Below, piece by piece: positions 26,631 through 36,109 of a stretch of 64,000 nt of DNA; positions within the stretch are counted from its first letter, which is position 1; each line of letters begins with the position of its first letter. Below the pieces are notes generated by a model. The model saw only the letters and a list, made by a program, of their open reading frames with translations. It searched no databases and had not been told where the DNA came from. The stretch is from Chitinophagaceae bacterium (GTDB taxonomy: Bacteria > Bacteroidota > Bacteroidia > Chitinophagales > Chitinophagaceae): assembly GCA_024508725.1 (NCBI GenBank), contig JANINS010000004.1:1134163-1198162 (forward strand), given 5' to 3'. The position numbers and the translations under genes are program-made.

Positions 26631-27665
26631 ATGAAACTGTTGGTTGTTGGTCGTTGGTGGTTGATCGTTTTTACATCATTTTATACCGTTATTTGTTTTG
26701 GTCAGGATACCGAACAAATTTCTGCTGACAGTTTAAAAAAGCTACCTGTTGTTAATATCCAACAAGCTCTGGAAGGTAAATTACGCTATGATTCTGTTCC
26801 GGCATCCAGCATCCAGCATCCAGCTAACAAAAAACGCATTCACTTTCTCGCCATCGGCAATGCTGCTGCTTATACCGGTTCAATGATTGGCTTATACCAG
26901 ATCTGGTATAAAGATTATCCGCAAACGCATTTTCATTTCTTCAACGATAACAGTGAATGGTTACAGGTAGATAAAGTTGGTCATGCTTATAGTGCATATG
27001 TTGCCAGCCGTGCTTCAATGGAAATGTGGCGTTGGGCTGGACTTAAAAGAAAACAACGTATCTGGATCGGTGGAATGAGTGGTGCTGTTTACCAAACAGT
27101 GATAGAAACACTCGACGGTTTCAGTGCAGAATGGGGCTGGAGTTGGGGCGATTTTGCAGCCAATATGTTCGGCAGTGGAATGCTGATCAGCCAGGAATTG
27201 CTTTGGGATGAACAACGGATCAGCTTTAAATTTTCAACGCACCATAAAAGCTATCCTAAAGGTGAATTGGCTGAAAGAGGTAATCAGTTATTTGGAAAAA
27301 GCTTTACCGAAAGAGTCTTTAAAGATTACAACTCAAACACGTTATGGTTGAGTGCTAACCTCAAATCATTTTTTAAAAAATCCAACTTACCAGCCTGGTT
27401 AAATATCGCTGTTGGTTATGGAGCAGAAGGAATGTATGGTGGTGATCAAAATATATGGACTGACAAAGCCGGAATACCGCACAACAGAACAGACATTCCT
27501 CGATACAGGCAGTTTTATATTTCTCCGGACATTGATCTTACAAGAATTAAAACGAAGAGTAAACCTTTGAAAGTTGCTTTATTCGTTTTGAACAGTTTCA
27601 AATTCCCGGCACCATCATTAGAACTCAGCCAGGGAAAACTGAAAGGGAATTGGATACACTTCTAA
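26631..27665 (+). CDS. DUF2279 family exported protein
   Basis: ATG at 26631 gives a signal peptide (MKLLVVGRWWLIVFTSFY...); longer starts run through the repeat. The 344-residue protein contains FFNDNSEWLQVDKVGHAYSAY, DGFSAEWGWSWGDFAANM and a QELLW segment, matching DUF2279 (YfiM-like). These are predicted periplasmic or membrane-associated proteins of unknown function. The gene holds three direct copies of the 7-bp unit GCATCCA (26802-26822), which could slip and shift frame. It is convergent with the next gene, with 2 bp between the stops. Confidence 0.82.
   Translation: MKLLVVGRWWLIVFTSFYTVICFGQDTEQISADSLKKLPVVNIQQALEGKLRYDSVPASSIQHPANKKRIHFLAIGNAAAYTGSMIGLYQIWYKDYPQTHFHFFNDNSEWLQVDKVGHAYSAYVASRASMEMWRWAGLKRKQRIWIGGMSGAVYQTVIETLDGFSAEWGWSWGDFAANMFGSGMLISQELLWDEQRISFKFSTHHKSYPKGELAERGNQLFGKSFTERVFKDYNSNTLWLSANLKSFFKKSNLPAWLNIAVGYGAEGMYGGDQNIWTDKAGIPHNRTDIPRYRQFYISPDIDLTRIKTKSKPLKVALFVLNSFKFPAPSLELSQGKLKGNWIHF
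26802..26822 (+). repeat. Three tandem 7-bp units inside DUF2279 gene
   Basis: GCATCCA is repeated exactly three times within coding sequence. Loss or gain of one unit changes the frame. Confidence 0.7.
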
Positions 27666-27667
27666 GC

Positions 27668-28216
27668 CTACTCTTTTCCACCAGCACCTTTGAACTGGTG
27701 AATCGATTCTTTAAATAGCACATTGAAAGTAGTGAGTGAACCATAGATCATCGTAACATATTGCTGCAGGTCAACTTTGTCTTCGTCTGTTAAGCCTTTA
27801 TGAGAATTGATCTTTTGTTCGATCAGTCTTAACCTGTCTCTCACCATTACGATCTTATGAAAGAAAGTTTCAATCGGAATTTCTTTTGGTTGCAGCGATG
27901 CATCAGATGGTTTCAGGATCATCGTTCCATTATTCCATTTGCCTGCCATGGGAACAAGTTGAACGTCATGTAAACGTTGATCCAGAATATTCTCAACTGC
28001 TCTTTCAATATCAGCCAAGGTGATGGATGAACCGGAAGTAGATTCTCCTTCTGTTTTCTCGAGCACTTTGAAATCATAATCCTTTGCAATACTCTTTGTT
28101 CCGTTCTGTGTTTTAAACCAGATAATATAAAATTCACTGGCAACATCTACCACTACTCCTTTTCCAAAATGCGGATGTTCTATTCTTGAACCAATTCCCA
28201 GGGACTTATTTTCCAT
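27668..28216 (-). CDS. Bacteroidota protein with tudor-like N terminus
   Basis: The start MENKSLGIGSRIEHPHFGKG at 28216 is chosen; the longer frame to 28339 would run through repeat F. The 182-residue protein begins with a tudor/SH3-like segment (IEHPHFGKGVVVDV, about 12-25; FYIIWFKTQNGTKSI), as in UvrD-type C termini. A helical C-terminal half follows (DRLRLIEQKI, QYVTMIYGSL). I recognise it as conserved in this group but not its function. It might contact nucleic acid or RNA polymerase through the SH3-like part; this is inference. Confidence 0.7.
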   Translation of the reverse strand: MENKSLGIGSRIEHPHFGKGVVVDVASEFYIIWFKTQNGTKSIAKDYDFKVLEKTEGESTSGSSITLADIERAVENILDQRLHDVQLVPMAGKWNNGTMILKPSDASLQPKEIPIETFFHKIVMVRDRLRLIEQKINSHKGLTDEDKVDLQQYVTMIYGSLTTFNVLFKESIHQFKGAGGKE

Positions 28217-28283
28217 GGAGGCGAAATTATTGGTTTCGTGTAAAGCTGCAAAAGAAGCCAGGGAGATGCACAAAGTTTCTTCA

Positions 28284-28331
28284 GTACAAGTGAGTGACAC
28301 AAGGGACGATGCCATGCATTTCAGAACCTGG
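28284..28331 (+). repeat. Dispersed intergenic repeat, copy F
   Basis: Reads GTACAAGTGAGTGACACAAG followed by GGACGATGCCATG and CATTTCAGAACCTGG: the head of copy B joined to the tail type of copies A and E. Confidence 0.7.
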
Positions 28332-28336
28332 TGCAA

Positions 28337-28364
28337 CAAAAAATCCTGCCGTTCCCAGCAGGAT
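28337..28364 (-). terminator. Terminator after GH13 gene
   Basis: Minus strand ATCCTGC (28364-28358) pairs with GCAGGAT (28349-28343), followed by TTTTTTG. It ends the leftward amylase gene. Confidence 0.75.
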
Positions 28365-28388
28365 CTTCATGATATCATTAAGAGTATG

Positions 28389-29744
28389 TTATTTATACTC
28401 GTACACTGCATAACCCCAGGCTGGCAATTGCATGTTCGTTCCTGAAGCAATATTCATATCAGCCTTATCAAAAATGTTGACTGCTTTACCAGCGATCGAT
28501 GCATTCCCTATGCTAAATGTTTGTGCTTTATCGCTGAAATTTGCTACTACCAACACTTTGCTGTTTCCATTATAGCGAAGAAAGGCATAGATATTTTGAT
28601 CCATGTTTGAATTGAGTTTGGTAAAGCCTGCATTTGCTGCCAAAGCAGGAATTCTTTTTCTTGCTTCCAACAATGTTTTATAAAATCCAGCTCTTTCGTA
28701 CTTGCCAAATTTGATCGGATTCTTATAAAAAAAACTAATGCTGTCTCTTACTGGTTCTTCCTGGCCACTATAGATCAATGGTATTGCTTTTGGCAATGTT
28801 TGAGTAAGCACTGCAAACGGAGCATGCAAAGGACCCGGCATGGTTTGATAGTCGGCTTTGTTCCAACTATTCTCGTCGTGGTTGCTGGTGAAAAGTAGTT
28901 TTAATTTGTTGTTGGGATACAGTGAATCTGCATTTAAGGTACTGTCTAACGCCAATGCATTTCTTTGTCCGGCAGCAACTTTTTTGCTCATCTGGAAATA
29001 GTTCCAGCCATAGGTTGCATCGAAACCAACCTCGTGTAACCATGGTTTTTCCGCTTCGGCAAGAAGGAAAATGTTCTTAAGTTTTTTCAGTTCAGGAATG
29101 GCATGAGCATAAAATTCTCTCGGCACATCACCGGCAACATCTACTCTGTAACCATCAATATTCGTTTCAGTGATCCAATATTTCATGGCAGCGGTCATAC
29201 TATCAACCAAAGCCGGATTTTTATAATTGAGTTTTCTTACATCTGTCCAGTCGAACGGTGAAATTGGTTTTCCGGTGCTGTCTTTTTCGTAAAAGTCAGT
29301 ATTGGTAGTTAACCAACGATGATCTGCTCCTGAGTGATTCGGAACCCAGTCGATGATCACTTTAAATCCCATTGTATGAGCTTTATTTACCAGGTTTTTC
29401 CAGTCTTCCAGTGTACCAAATTCAGGATTTACCGAGGTATAATCTGCCACAGCATAATAACTTCCCATCACTCCTTTCCTGTCTTTTACGCTAATAGGAT
29501 TAATTGGCATGAACCAAAGTGTCTGAACACCCATATCTTTTAGTCTTTGCAGGTGATCAGAAAAGGCATTGAAAGTTCCTTCGGGTGTGTATTGACGGAT
29601 ATTTACTTCATAGATATTTCCTTGCATGATCCAGGCCGGATGACCATCGGTTTTTGCAACATCATTGGTTTCGGAAGAATTACTGGTCTTACAGCTAATA
29701 AAAAACACGACGAGAAGAACCAGCAGTAAAGCATTTGGTTTCAT
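28389..29744 (-). CDS. GH13 alpha-amylase-family lipoprotein
   Basis: ATG at 29744 begins a lipoprotein signal (MKPNALLLVLLVVFFISC, Cys18); further in-frame starts upstream are rejected. The 451-residue protein has GH13 motifs: DWVPNHSG, GYRVDVAGDVP (nucleophile Asp), LLAEAEKPW (acid/base Glu) and SNHDENSW (third Asp). It should cleave or transfer alpha-1,4-glucan bonds at the cell surface or periplasm. No Sus genes are adjacent. A partial C-terminal beta domain is present. It is divergent from the monooxygenase gene. Confidence 0.92.
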   Translation of the reverse strand: MKPNALLLVLLVVFFISCKTSNSSETNDVAKTDGHPAWIMQGNIYEVNIRQYTPEGTFNAFSDHLQRLKDMGVQTLWFMPINPISVKDRKGVMGSYYAVADYTSVNPEFGTLEDWKNLVNKAHTMGFKVIIDWVPNHSGADHRWLTTNTDFYEKDSTGKPISPFDWTDVRKLNYKNPALVDSMTAAMKYWITETNIDGYRVDVAGDVPREFYAHAIPELKKLKNIFLLAEAEKPWLHEVGFDATYGWNYFQMSKKVAAGQRNALALDSTLNADSLYPNNKLKLLFTSNHDENSWNKADYQTMPGPLHAPFAVLTQTLPKAIPLIYSGQEEPVRDSISFFYKNPIKFGKYERAGFYKTLLEARKRIPALAANAGFTKLNSNMDQNIYAFLRYNGNSKVLVVANFSDKAQTFSIGNASIAGKAVNIFDKADMNIASGTNMQLPAWGYAVYEYK

Positions 29745-29880
29745 AAGCGATAATCGTTTGAGGCGATAAATATAGAGTTTACTAATGTGTAAAACAAACA
29801 CATTAATCACTGGTCGAGTTTTATCACATTAGTTTGTTGCAAATACATACTTTGCACCCGGAATTTATACATACTTCAGA

Positions 29881-30975
29881 ATGAAAGCGTTGATTATAGG
29901 TGGTGGGATCGCAGGACTGGCTACAGCAATCACTTTACGAAAAGCCGGGTGGGATGTTTCTGTTCAGGAAAGAGCTGCTGAATACACCGAAGTTGGTTTG
30001 GGTTTTATCATTTTGCCTAATGGATTGGAAGCATTGGATCAGGTTGGAGCCGGAGCTTATGTAAGAGCACACGGAAAAACTATCAATAAAGCCACGATAA
30101 GAACTCCTGATGGTACCATCATCAAAGACGATGCACTGGAAAGTTGTGTAGGCATAAAACGTTCTACCGTTGTTGATGCTTTAAGATCATTAGTTCCTGC
30201 AGATGTGATCACCAATGGTGCAGAATTCTCACATTTTGAATACAACAACGAAGGAAAAGCCATTGCGGCTCATTTCAATGATGGCAGACGTGAAGAAGCC
30301 GACGTTTTCATTGCGACCGATGGTGCTAATTCAATGATAAGGAACCTACTTTTTCCTTCTCATCTCATCGCTCCTACAAAGATCAAAGAACTGGTTGCTA
30401 TAACAGAATTGCCTGACCTCGTAGAAAGCCTTGGCAATAAATTTCTGAAAACACAAAGCTTAACAGAAGGTTTATCGATAGGATTTGTTCCCTGTAATGA
30501 TAAAGAGATCGTTTGGTACATGCAGTTCGACTGTCTTAAAAACGACATCACAGAACTCACCAGCGAAAACAAAAAGGCTTTTGCCAAAAAGATGCTGCAG
30601 AATTGGCCTGATCCTATTCAACATGTATTGGAAAGTACCGATTATAGCCGATCATTCATGTGGTTCACAAAAGATATGGCGGTATTACCTTCTTTCCATA
30701 AGAATAATATTGTTTTGGCGGGAGATGCAGCACACCTCGTTTTGCCTTTCACCAGCCAGGGTGTAAACAGTGCTTTGCAGGATGCAATCATTTTAGGCAA
30801 GCTGCTGAAGAATGTACATAGTGATGCTGAAGTAGAAGATGCTTTTGATACCTATCATCAATGCCGTAAAGAGATACTGGAAGAATATCATTTATTTGGT
30901 AAGATGATGGCAAAACGTTTCCTCGATCCGCTTCATTATAAAAATGAGGATGTACCGTTACCTTTGGCAAAATGA
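29881..30975 (+). CDS. FAD-dependent monooxygenase
   Basis: A 364-residue protein. The N-terminal FAD loop IIGGGIAGLATA (about 5-16) with a following E-R pair, and the second FAD motif LAGDAAHLVLPFTSQGVNSALQDA (about 278-301), define a class A flavin monooxygenase (PHBH/kynurenine 3-monooxygenase-like). It should hydroxylate an aromatic substrate with NAD(P)H and O2 in the cytosol. Its stop overlaps the next start as ATGA, so both genes are translationally coupled. The substrate is not identifiable from sequence. Confidence 0.88.
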   Translation: MKALIIGGGIAGLATAITLRKAGWDVSVQERAAEYTEVGLGFIILPNGLEALDQVGAGAYVRAHGKTINKATIRTPDGTIIKDDALESCVGIKRSTVVDALRSLVPADVITNGAEFSHFEYNNEGKAIAAHFNDGRREEADVFIATDGANSMIRNLLFPSHLIAPTKIKELVAITELPDLVESLGNKFLKTQSLTEGLSIGFVPCNDKEIVWYMQFDCLKNDITELTSENKKAFAKKMLQNWPDPIQHVLESTDYSRSFMWFTKDMAVLPSFHKNNIVLAGDAAHLVLPFTSQGVNSALQDAIILGKLLKNVHSDAEVEDAFDTYHQCRKEILEEYHLFGKMMAKRFLDPLHYKNEDVPLPLAK

Positions 30976-32147
30976 TGCATTTCACCGACGAACAGATCAA
31001 CATGCCGGCTCTTCGCCAAAGAGCTTTTAACTTAAGATGGGCTACACTTCCACAGGATGTTATTCCTTTAACTGCCGCCGATCCTGACTTTCGCTGTGCT
31101 CCCGAGATCGTTGAAGCCATTAATGCTTATTCAGCAGAAAGAACCTTTGCATACGGACCTGCAGAAGGTTTACCGCAGTTCAGAGAAGTGATCGCAAAAG
31201 TGGTTGGTGAACGTAAGCACATAAAAACTTCACCTGATCTTGTTTTGCCGGTTGACAGTGCTGCACAAGGCATGTTCGTTATCGCAAAATATTGTCTGCA
31301 GCCAGGTGACGAAGCCATTGTCTTCGACCCGGTTGATTTTCTTTTTAAGAAAAGCGTTGAATCTGCCGGAGCTATTCCTATCCTTTTTCCAATAGATGTT
31401 GCCACAGGAAAGTTTGATATGGATCTGTTGCGATCACTTGTTACACCAAAAACAAGAATGCTTTGCCTCTGCAATCCGCATAATCCAATTGGCAAAGTGT
31501 ACACCCGTGAAGAGCTGGAACAGATCGGGCAATTTGCAGTAGAACACGATCTCTGGATCATGAACGATGAGATCTGGAGTGATATCATCTTTCCGCATAA
31601 CCAATTCACCAGCATCGCTTCACTTTCACCCGAAATTGCTGAGCGAACATTAACGGTGTATGGTTTCAGTAAATCATTTGGGTTAGCAGGGTTAAGAGTT
31701 GGATTCATCATCTCTCCTTCTGCCATGATCCATGAAGGCATTGTAGAAACTTCGATGGTTCGAACCACTGCTTTTGGCGTTTCTACCGTTTCGCAGGTGG
31801 CTGCACAGGCTGCTTTTGAGAAATGCTGGTATTGGGTTGATGGCTTTTTACAACACCTCACCATCAATAAAAATTATGCGGTTGACAGGTTCAATAAAAT
31901 GCCGGGCATTTCCTGTCATCATCCACAGGGATGTTATCTTGTTTTCCCTGATATCACCGGCACCCAACGTTCCAGCACAGCCTTGACTGATTTCCTGATG
32001 AAAGAAGGTAAAGTTGCCGTGGTTCCGGGAGCAGAAAAGTGGTTCGGACCTGGTGCCGAAGGTCATATCAGGATTTGCATTGCCACATCACACAACATTT
32101 TAAAAGAAGGTCTGGATAGAATTGAATCTGCTTTGAATAAGTTGTGA
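30972..32147 (+). CDS. PatB/MalY-type PLP-dependent aminotransferase
   Basis: A 391-residue fold-type I PLP enzyme. DADPDF-like opening (TAADPDFRC), NPHNPIGKVY (about 171-180), DEIWSDII and the Lys in VYGFSKSFGLAGLRVG (about 230-244) are the cofactor motifs. The family includes C-S lyases (PatB/MalY) and aspartate-type aminotransferases. It overlaps the monooxygenase by 4 bp and probably acts in the same pathway, perhaps on an aromatic or sulphur amino acid; that is inference. No downstream gene is coupled. Confidence 0.88.
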   Translation: MMHFTDEQINMPALRQRAFNLRWATLPQDVIPLTAADPDFRCAPEIVEAINAYSAERTFAYGPAEGLPQFREVIAKVVGERKHIKTSPDLVLPVDSAAQGMFVIAKYCLQPGDEAIVFDPVDFLFKKSVESAGAIPILFPIDVATGKFDMDLLRSLVTPKTRMLCLCNPHNPIGKVYTREELEQIGQFAVEHDLWIMNDEIWSDIIFPHNQFTSIASLSPEIAERTLTVYGFSKSFGLAGLRVGFIISPSAMIHEGIVETSMVRTTAFGVSTVSQVAAQAAFEKCWYWVDGFLQHLTINKNYAVDRFNKMPGISCHHPQGCYLVFPDITGTQRSSTALTDFLMKEGKVAVVPGAEKWFGPGAEGHIRICIATSHNILKEGLDRIESALNKL

Positions 32148-32170
32148 TTTTTGGGAGGTCAGCGGTAGAA

Positions 32171-32208
32171 CATCGATGAAGCACCGGTTGTGTCACTCAC
32201 GTGTACGT
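32171..32208 (-). repeat. Dispersed intergenic repeat, copy G1 (reverse)
   Basis: On the minus strand AACGTACACGTGAGTGACAC followed by AACCGGTGC: the head of the GAGTGACACAA variant. Confidence 0.65.
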
Positions 32209-32233
32209 TTAGTTCAATATTGAACAGGAACCT

Positions 32234-32275
32234 GAAGAGTGCGACGCAAGAAAAGCTGCATAGTAGTACAAAACT
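32234..32275 (+). repeat. Dispersed intergenic repeat, copy G2
   Basis: GAAGAGTGCGACGCAAGAAA followed by AGCTGCATAGTAGTAC. It faces copy G1 at 25 bp distance, so the two form an inverted pair between the aminotransferase and M16 peptidase genes. Confidence 0.7.
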
Positions 32276-32396
32276 CCGTCCCAACATCTTTTACACCATT
32301 TACAACCCAATGTGATGCTTACATCAAAAAAGCGGTAGTAGCAATACTTTCAAGCCGTTTTTACGCTACTTTCGACCTTCCGAAAACCTCATTTCT

Positions 32397-35237
32397 ATGC
32401 TCAAACGAGTTTTACTTTTCAGTAGTATTTCATTGTTGGTTTTTACTACTGGTATCAGTCAGACGAAAACCACTCCAGCTACCAAAACACCACCTTCAGT
32501 AGTTGACAAGAAAATTCCTACCGATCCTAATGTGAAGATCGGTAAACTGCCAAATGGCATCACTTATTACATCCGCAAAAATGTTGAGCCTAAGAACAGG
32601 GCTGAACTTAGACTGGTTGTAAAAGCAGGTTCTATTCTGGAGAATAACAACCAGGTGGGCCTTGCTCACTTTACCGAACACATGGCTTTCAATGGAACAA
32701 AGAACTTCAAGAAACAAGAGTTGGTTGATTTCCTTGAAAAAAGCGGTGTGAACTTCGGAGCTGATCTTAATGCTTACACCAGTTTCGACGAAACAGTGTA
32801 TGAACTGCAGTTGCCTACAGACAGTGCAGATGTATTTAGAAAAGGTTTCCAGATATTAGAAGACTGGGCACATAATGTAAGTTTTGATAACGAGGAGATC
32901 GATAAAGAAAGAGGCGTTGTTGTAGAAGAATGGCGTTTGGGCCAGGGTGCACAGGAGAGAATGAGAGCAAAGTATTTCCCTGTAATGCTGAAAGGTTCAA
33001 GATATGCTGACAGGCTTCCTATCGGAACAAAGCAAAACCTTGACACCTTCAAATACGAAACGGTAAAACAATTCTATAAAGACTGGTACAGACCCGATCT
33101 GCAAGCAGTTGTTGCCGTAGGTGATTTTGATGTTGCACAAGTTGAAGCAATGATCAAACAACACTTTGGAAGTATTCCGAAAGCAGTGAATCCAAAGCCA
33201 AGAACCAAATACGGTGTGCCTGCAAACAAAGCAACCAATGTTGCCATTGTTACAGATCCTGAACAGCAGTATAACATGGTTCAGATCTTTTATAAGCAGC
33301 CTTCTATTCCTGAAGCTACTACTGACCTGGGTTACAAAGCCATGTTGGTTAGGCAGATCTTCAACCAGATGATCAATCAAAGATTAGAAGAACTCGTTCA
33401 ATCCGGTGAAGCACCATTTGTTTTTGCAAACACCGGTTATGATAAACTGATCGGCGATAAAGACGCATTCATGCTTATCGCTATTACGCAAGATCCTTCA
33501 AAAGTTGGCGAAAGCATCGAAACATTATTGCAGGAGAACGAAAGAGTAAAACGTTTTGGATTTACAAAAGGTGAACTCGAAAGAGCGAAGGCAACGATGA
33601 TGTCGAACATCGAAAACAGCTTTAACGAAAAAGACAAGACCAATTCATCTGCTTACGTTGGAGAATATGTTCGCAACTTTTTGCAGAATGAACCGATTCC
33701 GGGAATTGAATACGAATACAATCTTTATAAAAAGTATTTACCTGCTATCGCAGTAAAAGATGTGAATGCATTGATAGGCCAGTGGATCAAACCAACAGAT
33801 CGTACAGTGATCGTAATGGCTCCAGAAGATGCCAAAAGCAAATTACCGGTTGAGAAAGATGTAATGGCTATGATGAACATGACGTTCAAAGACCTTACTG
33901 CATATGAAGACAAAACGGTTGATGAACCTTTGATCGGAAAATTACCGCCGGCAGGTGAAGTAACAAACATGAATGTGTCGAAAGAAGTAGAAGCAGTTGA
34001 ACTTACACTTTCTAACGGTGCAAGAGTTATCTTAAAACCAACCAACTTCAAGAACGACGAGATCACGATCTCAGCAGTAAGTAAAGGTGGAACATCCCTG
34101 GTTTCTGATGCTGATTATCTTTCTGCAACCAACGCTAATTCTGTTATCTATTTTGGCGGTGTGGGCAATTTTGATATGATCTCATTGCAGAAAACATTAG
34201 CAGGAAAGAATGTCAGTGTTTTCCCATCTATCGGTAATTATACCGAAGGTTTGAATGGTAGCACTACGCCTAAAGATCTTGAAACTGCTTTACAGTTGAT
34301 CCATCTTTACTTTACAAGCCCAAGAAGAGATGAGAACTCTTTTAAAGTGATACAACAACAGTTAACAGCATCTCTTGCCAACAAGAGCAAAGATCCGAAT
34401 TCTGTTTTCATGGATACAGTGAGCTACGTTATGGGTAACTATCATCCACGCCGTAAGCCTATGAATTTGGAATCACTAAAAGACATCGATTTCAACAAAT
34501 CGTACGATTTCTACAAACAGCGTTTTGCAAATGCCGGGGATTTCATCTTCACTTTTGTAGGAAACTTTAAATTAGAGCAGATCGTTCCTTTGATCGAGAA
34601 ATACATTGGTTCACTTCCTGCAACAGCAGAGAAAGAAAACTGGAAAGATGTAGGACTTTCTTATCCTAAAGGCCAGATCTCAAGAGTGGTAAAGAAAGGC
34701 CAGGAAAATAAAGCGACCGTCAGATTATATTTTAACGGGCCAGCCAATTACTCAGACCTCGAATCTGCTCAGATAGATCAGATCTGCAGTATTCTTGGCA
34801 TCAGGCTTAGAGAAGTGTTGAGAGAAGACCAGGGTGGTGTGTATGGTGTTGGCGTAAGAGGTTCTATCAGCAGAATTCCTTCAGAGAATTATTCTGTTGC
34901 GATCAGCTTTGGCTGCTCAGCAGAGAATGTTGATAAGCTGGTTGGATTAGTGATGGAAGAGATCAACAAACTAAAAGCAGAAGGTGCAAGCCAGGTGAAT
35001 ATTGACAAAGTAACTGCTGAAGATACTCGTAGCCTTGAGACCCAGTTGAAACAGAACAGCTACTGGCAATACAACCTGGAGCAGAAGTATTTGTGGAATG
35101 AAGATCCTAAAACGATCCTGGAAGACATGGATAACCTGAAGAAATTAAATGTTCAGCGTACCAAAGAACTGGCAAACAAATATTTCAGCATGGACAATTT
35201 TGCTAAAATGATATTGTTACCAGAGACAGTAAAATAA
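32397..35237 (+). CDS. M16 family zinc metallopeptidase, exported
   Basis: A 946-residue protein with a signal peptide (about 1-21, cleavage after GISQ). GLAHFTEHMAFNGTKNF (about 88-104) holds the inverted zinc motif HxxEH at 91-95, and DKERGVVVEEWR (about 165-176) provides the third ligand. A second M16-like half (about 520-930) lacks the motif, as in fused M16B enzymes. It is probably a periplasmic oligopeptidase. A Thr/Lys/Pro linker (about 24-40) follows the signal. It ends with a UUCG-loop terminator. Confidence 0.93.
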   Translation: MLKRVLLFSSISLLVFTTGISQTKTTPATKTPPSVVDKKIPTDPNVKIGKLPNGITYYIRKNVEPKNRAELRLVVKAGSILENNNQVGLAHFTEHMAFNGTKNFKKQELVDFLEKSGVNFGADLNAYTSFDETVYELQLPTDSADVFRKGFQILEDWAHNVSFDNEEIDKERGVVVEEWRLGQGAQERMRAKYFPVMLKGSRYADRLPIGTKQNLDTFKYETVKQFYKDWYRPDLQAVVAVGDFDVAQVEAMIKQHFGSIPKAVNPKPRTKYGVPANKATNVAIVTDPEQQYNMVQIFYKQPSIPEATTDLGYKAMLVRQIFNQMINQRLEELVQSGEAPFVFANTGYDKLIGDKDAFMLIAITQDPSKVGESIETLLQENERVKRFGFTKGELERAKATMMSNIENSFNEKDKTNSSAYVGEYVRNFLQNEPIPGIEYEYNLYKKYLPAIAVKDVNALIGQWIKPTDRTVIVMAPEDAKSKLPVEKDVMAMMNMTFKDLTAYEDKTVDEPLIGKLPPAGEVTNMNVSKEVEAVELTLSNGARVILKPTNFKNDEITISAVSKGGTSLVSDADYLSATNANSVIYFGGVGNFDMISLQKTLAGKNVSVFPSIGNYTEGLNGSTTPKDLETALQLIHLYFTSPRRDENSFKVIQQQLTASLANKSKDPNSVFMDTVSYVMGNYHPRRKPMNLESLKDIDFNKSYDFYKQRFANAGDFIFTFVGNFKLEQIVPLIEKYIGSLPATAEKENWKDVGLSYPKGQISRVVKKGQENKATVRLYFNGPANYSDLESAQIDQICSILGIRLREVLREDQGGVYGVGVRGSISRIPSENYSVAISFGCSAENVDKLVGLVMEEINKLKAEGASQVNIDKVTAEDTRSLETQLKQNSYWQYNLEQKYLWNEDPKTILEDMDNLKKLNVQRTKELANKYFSMDNFAKMILLPETVK

Positions 35238-35258
35238 TCTTAACATCGGCATTACAGA

Positions 35259-35285
35259 AAGGGCAACTTCGGTTGCCCTTTTTCT
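35259..35285 (+). terminator. UUCG-loop terminator
   Basis: AAGGGCAAC (35259-35267), loop TTCG and GTTGCCCTT (35272-35280), then TTTTC. A very stable 9-bp stem. Confidence 0.85.
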
Positions 35286-35299
35286 TTGAATTTTGTTGA

Positions 35300-36034
35300 A
35301 TGAGCAGAAGCCATCTTTTATTTCTTACCATCTTAGTTTTCTCTTGCTCTAACCGTATCTCAAAATCAAATACGCCTTTGATTAACCAGAAAACAATCGA
35401 ATTCAGTGGTTATACCTGGTTAGTAACAGAATCAGGCAAACTTTCAGCTCCCGGACCCAATTTCTGGAATGCTCAAAATGTTTGGGTTGATGACAAAGGT
35501 TTGCTGCATCTTAAGATTACCAAAGACAATAATGGACTTTGGCATTGTGCTGAACTTAGAACACTTGAGAAATTTGGGTTGGGTGAATATGAGTTTTGGG
35601 TGGAAGGACAATTGGATACACTAGACAAGAACATCGTATTGGGAATGTTCAATTACTCTGGCAGAGATCATAAAGACGAAATTGATATCGAGATCTCAAG
35701 ATGGGGCAATTTCCAGCAAAATAATTTATACTATACAGTTTACCCGAAGAAAGGAAGAATCAACTGGAAAGCATCGGGCTTGTTGCAGTTGAATGGCTCC
35801 TACTCTACTCACCGGTTTATTCGTTCAAGATCTCAGGTGGTCTTTCAAAGTTTGCATGGATTTCAAGAGGATGAGAAACATGGAATTTTTTCCGGGACCT
35901 GCGATAATTATCATATAATCAGTACTGAGTCAATGCCTGTATTCATCAACTTCTGGTTATTTAAAGGCCAGGCTCCGGTCAAGGGAAATGAAGCAGAGAT
36001 CATTATCCACCGATTTAAGTTTAGCGAAAAATAA
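35300..36034 (+). CDS. GH16-type beta-glycanase lipoprotein
   Basis: A 244-residue protein with a short lipoprotein signal (lipobox LVFSC, Cys16). The hallmark GH16 motif EIDIE lies in HKDEIDIEISRWG, with Asp and two Glu in the right spacing for nucleophile and acid/base; GEYEFWVEGQL and NFWLFKG are family strands. It should hydrolyse beta-1,3/1,4-type glucans or similar polymers outside the cell. It starts 15 bp after the M16 terminator. The copy H repeat follows at 36046. Confidence 0.85.
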   Translation: MSRSHLLFLTILVFSCSNRISKSNTPLINQKTIEFSGYTWLVTESGKLSAPGPNFWNAQNVWVDDKGLLHLKITKDNNGLWHCAELRTLEKFGLGEYEFWVEGQLDTLDKNIVLGMFNYSGRDHKDEIDIEISRWGNFQQNNLYYTVYPKKGRINWKASGLLQLNGSYSTHRFIRSRSQVVFQSLHGFQEDEKHGIFSGTCDNYHIISTESMPVFINFWLFKGQAPVKGNEAEIIIHRFKFSEK

Positions 36035-36045
36035 TTTTGGGTAAC

Positions 36046-36095
36046 AAGCTTCAGTTTTTCTTTATCAGCCTGGTTGTGTCACTCACTTTTACTCT
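36046..36095 (-). repeat. Dispersed intergenic repeat, copy H (reverse)
   Basis: On the minus strand GAGTAAAAGTGAGTGACACA followed by ACC and later GAAAAACTGAAGCTT, the tail seen in copy A. Confidence 0.65.
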
Positions 36096-36109
36096 ATGAG
36101 TTCTATTCA

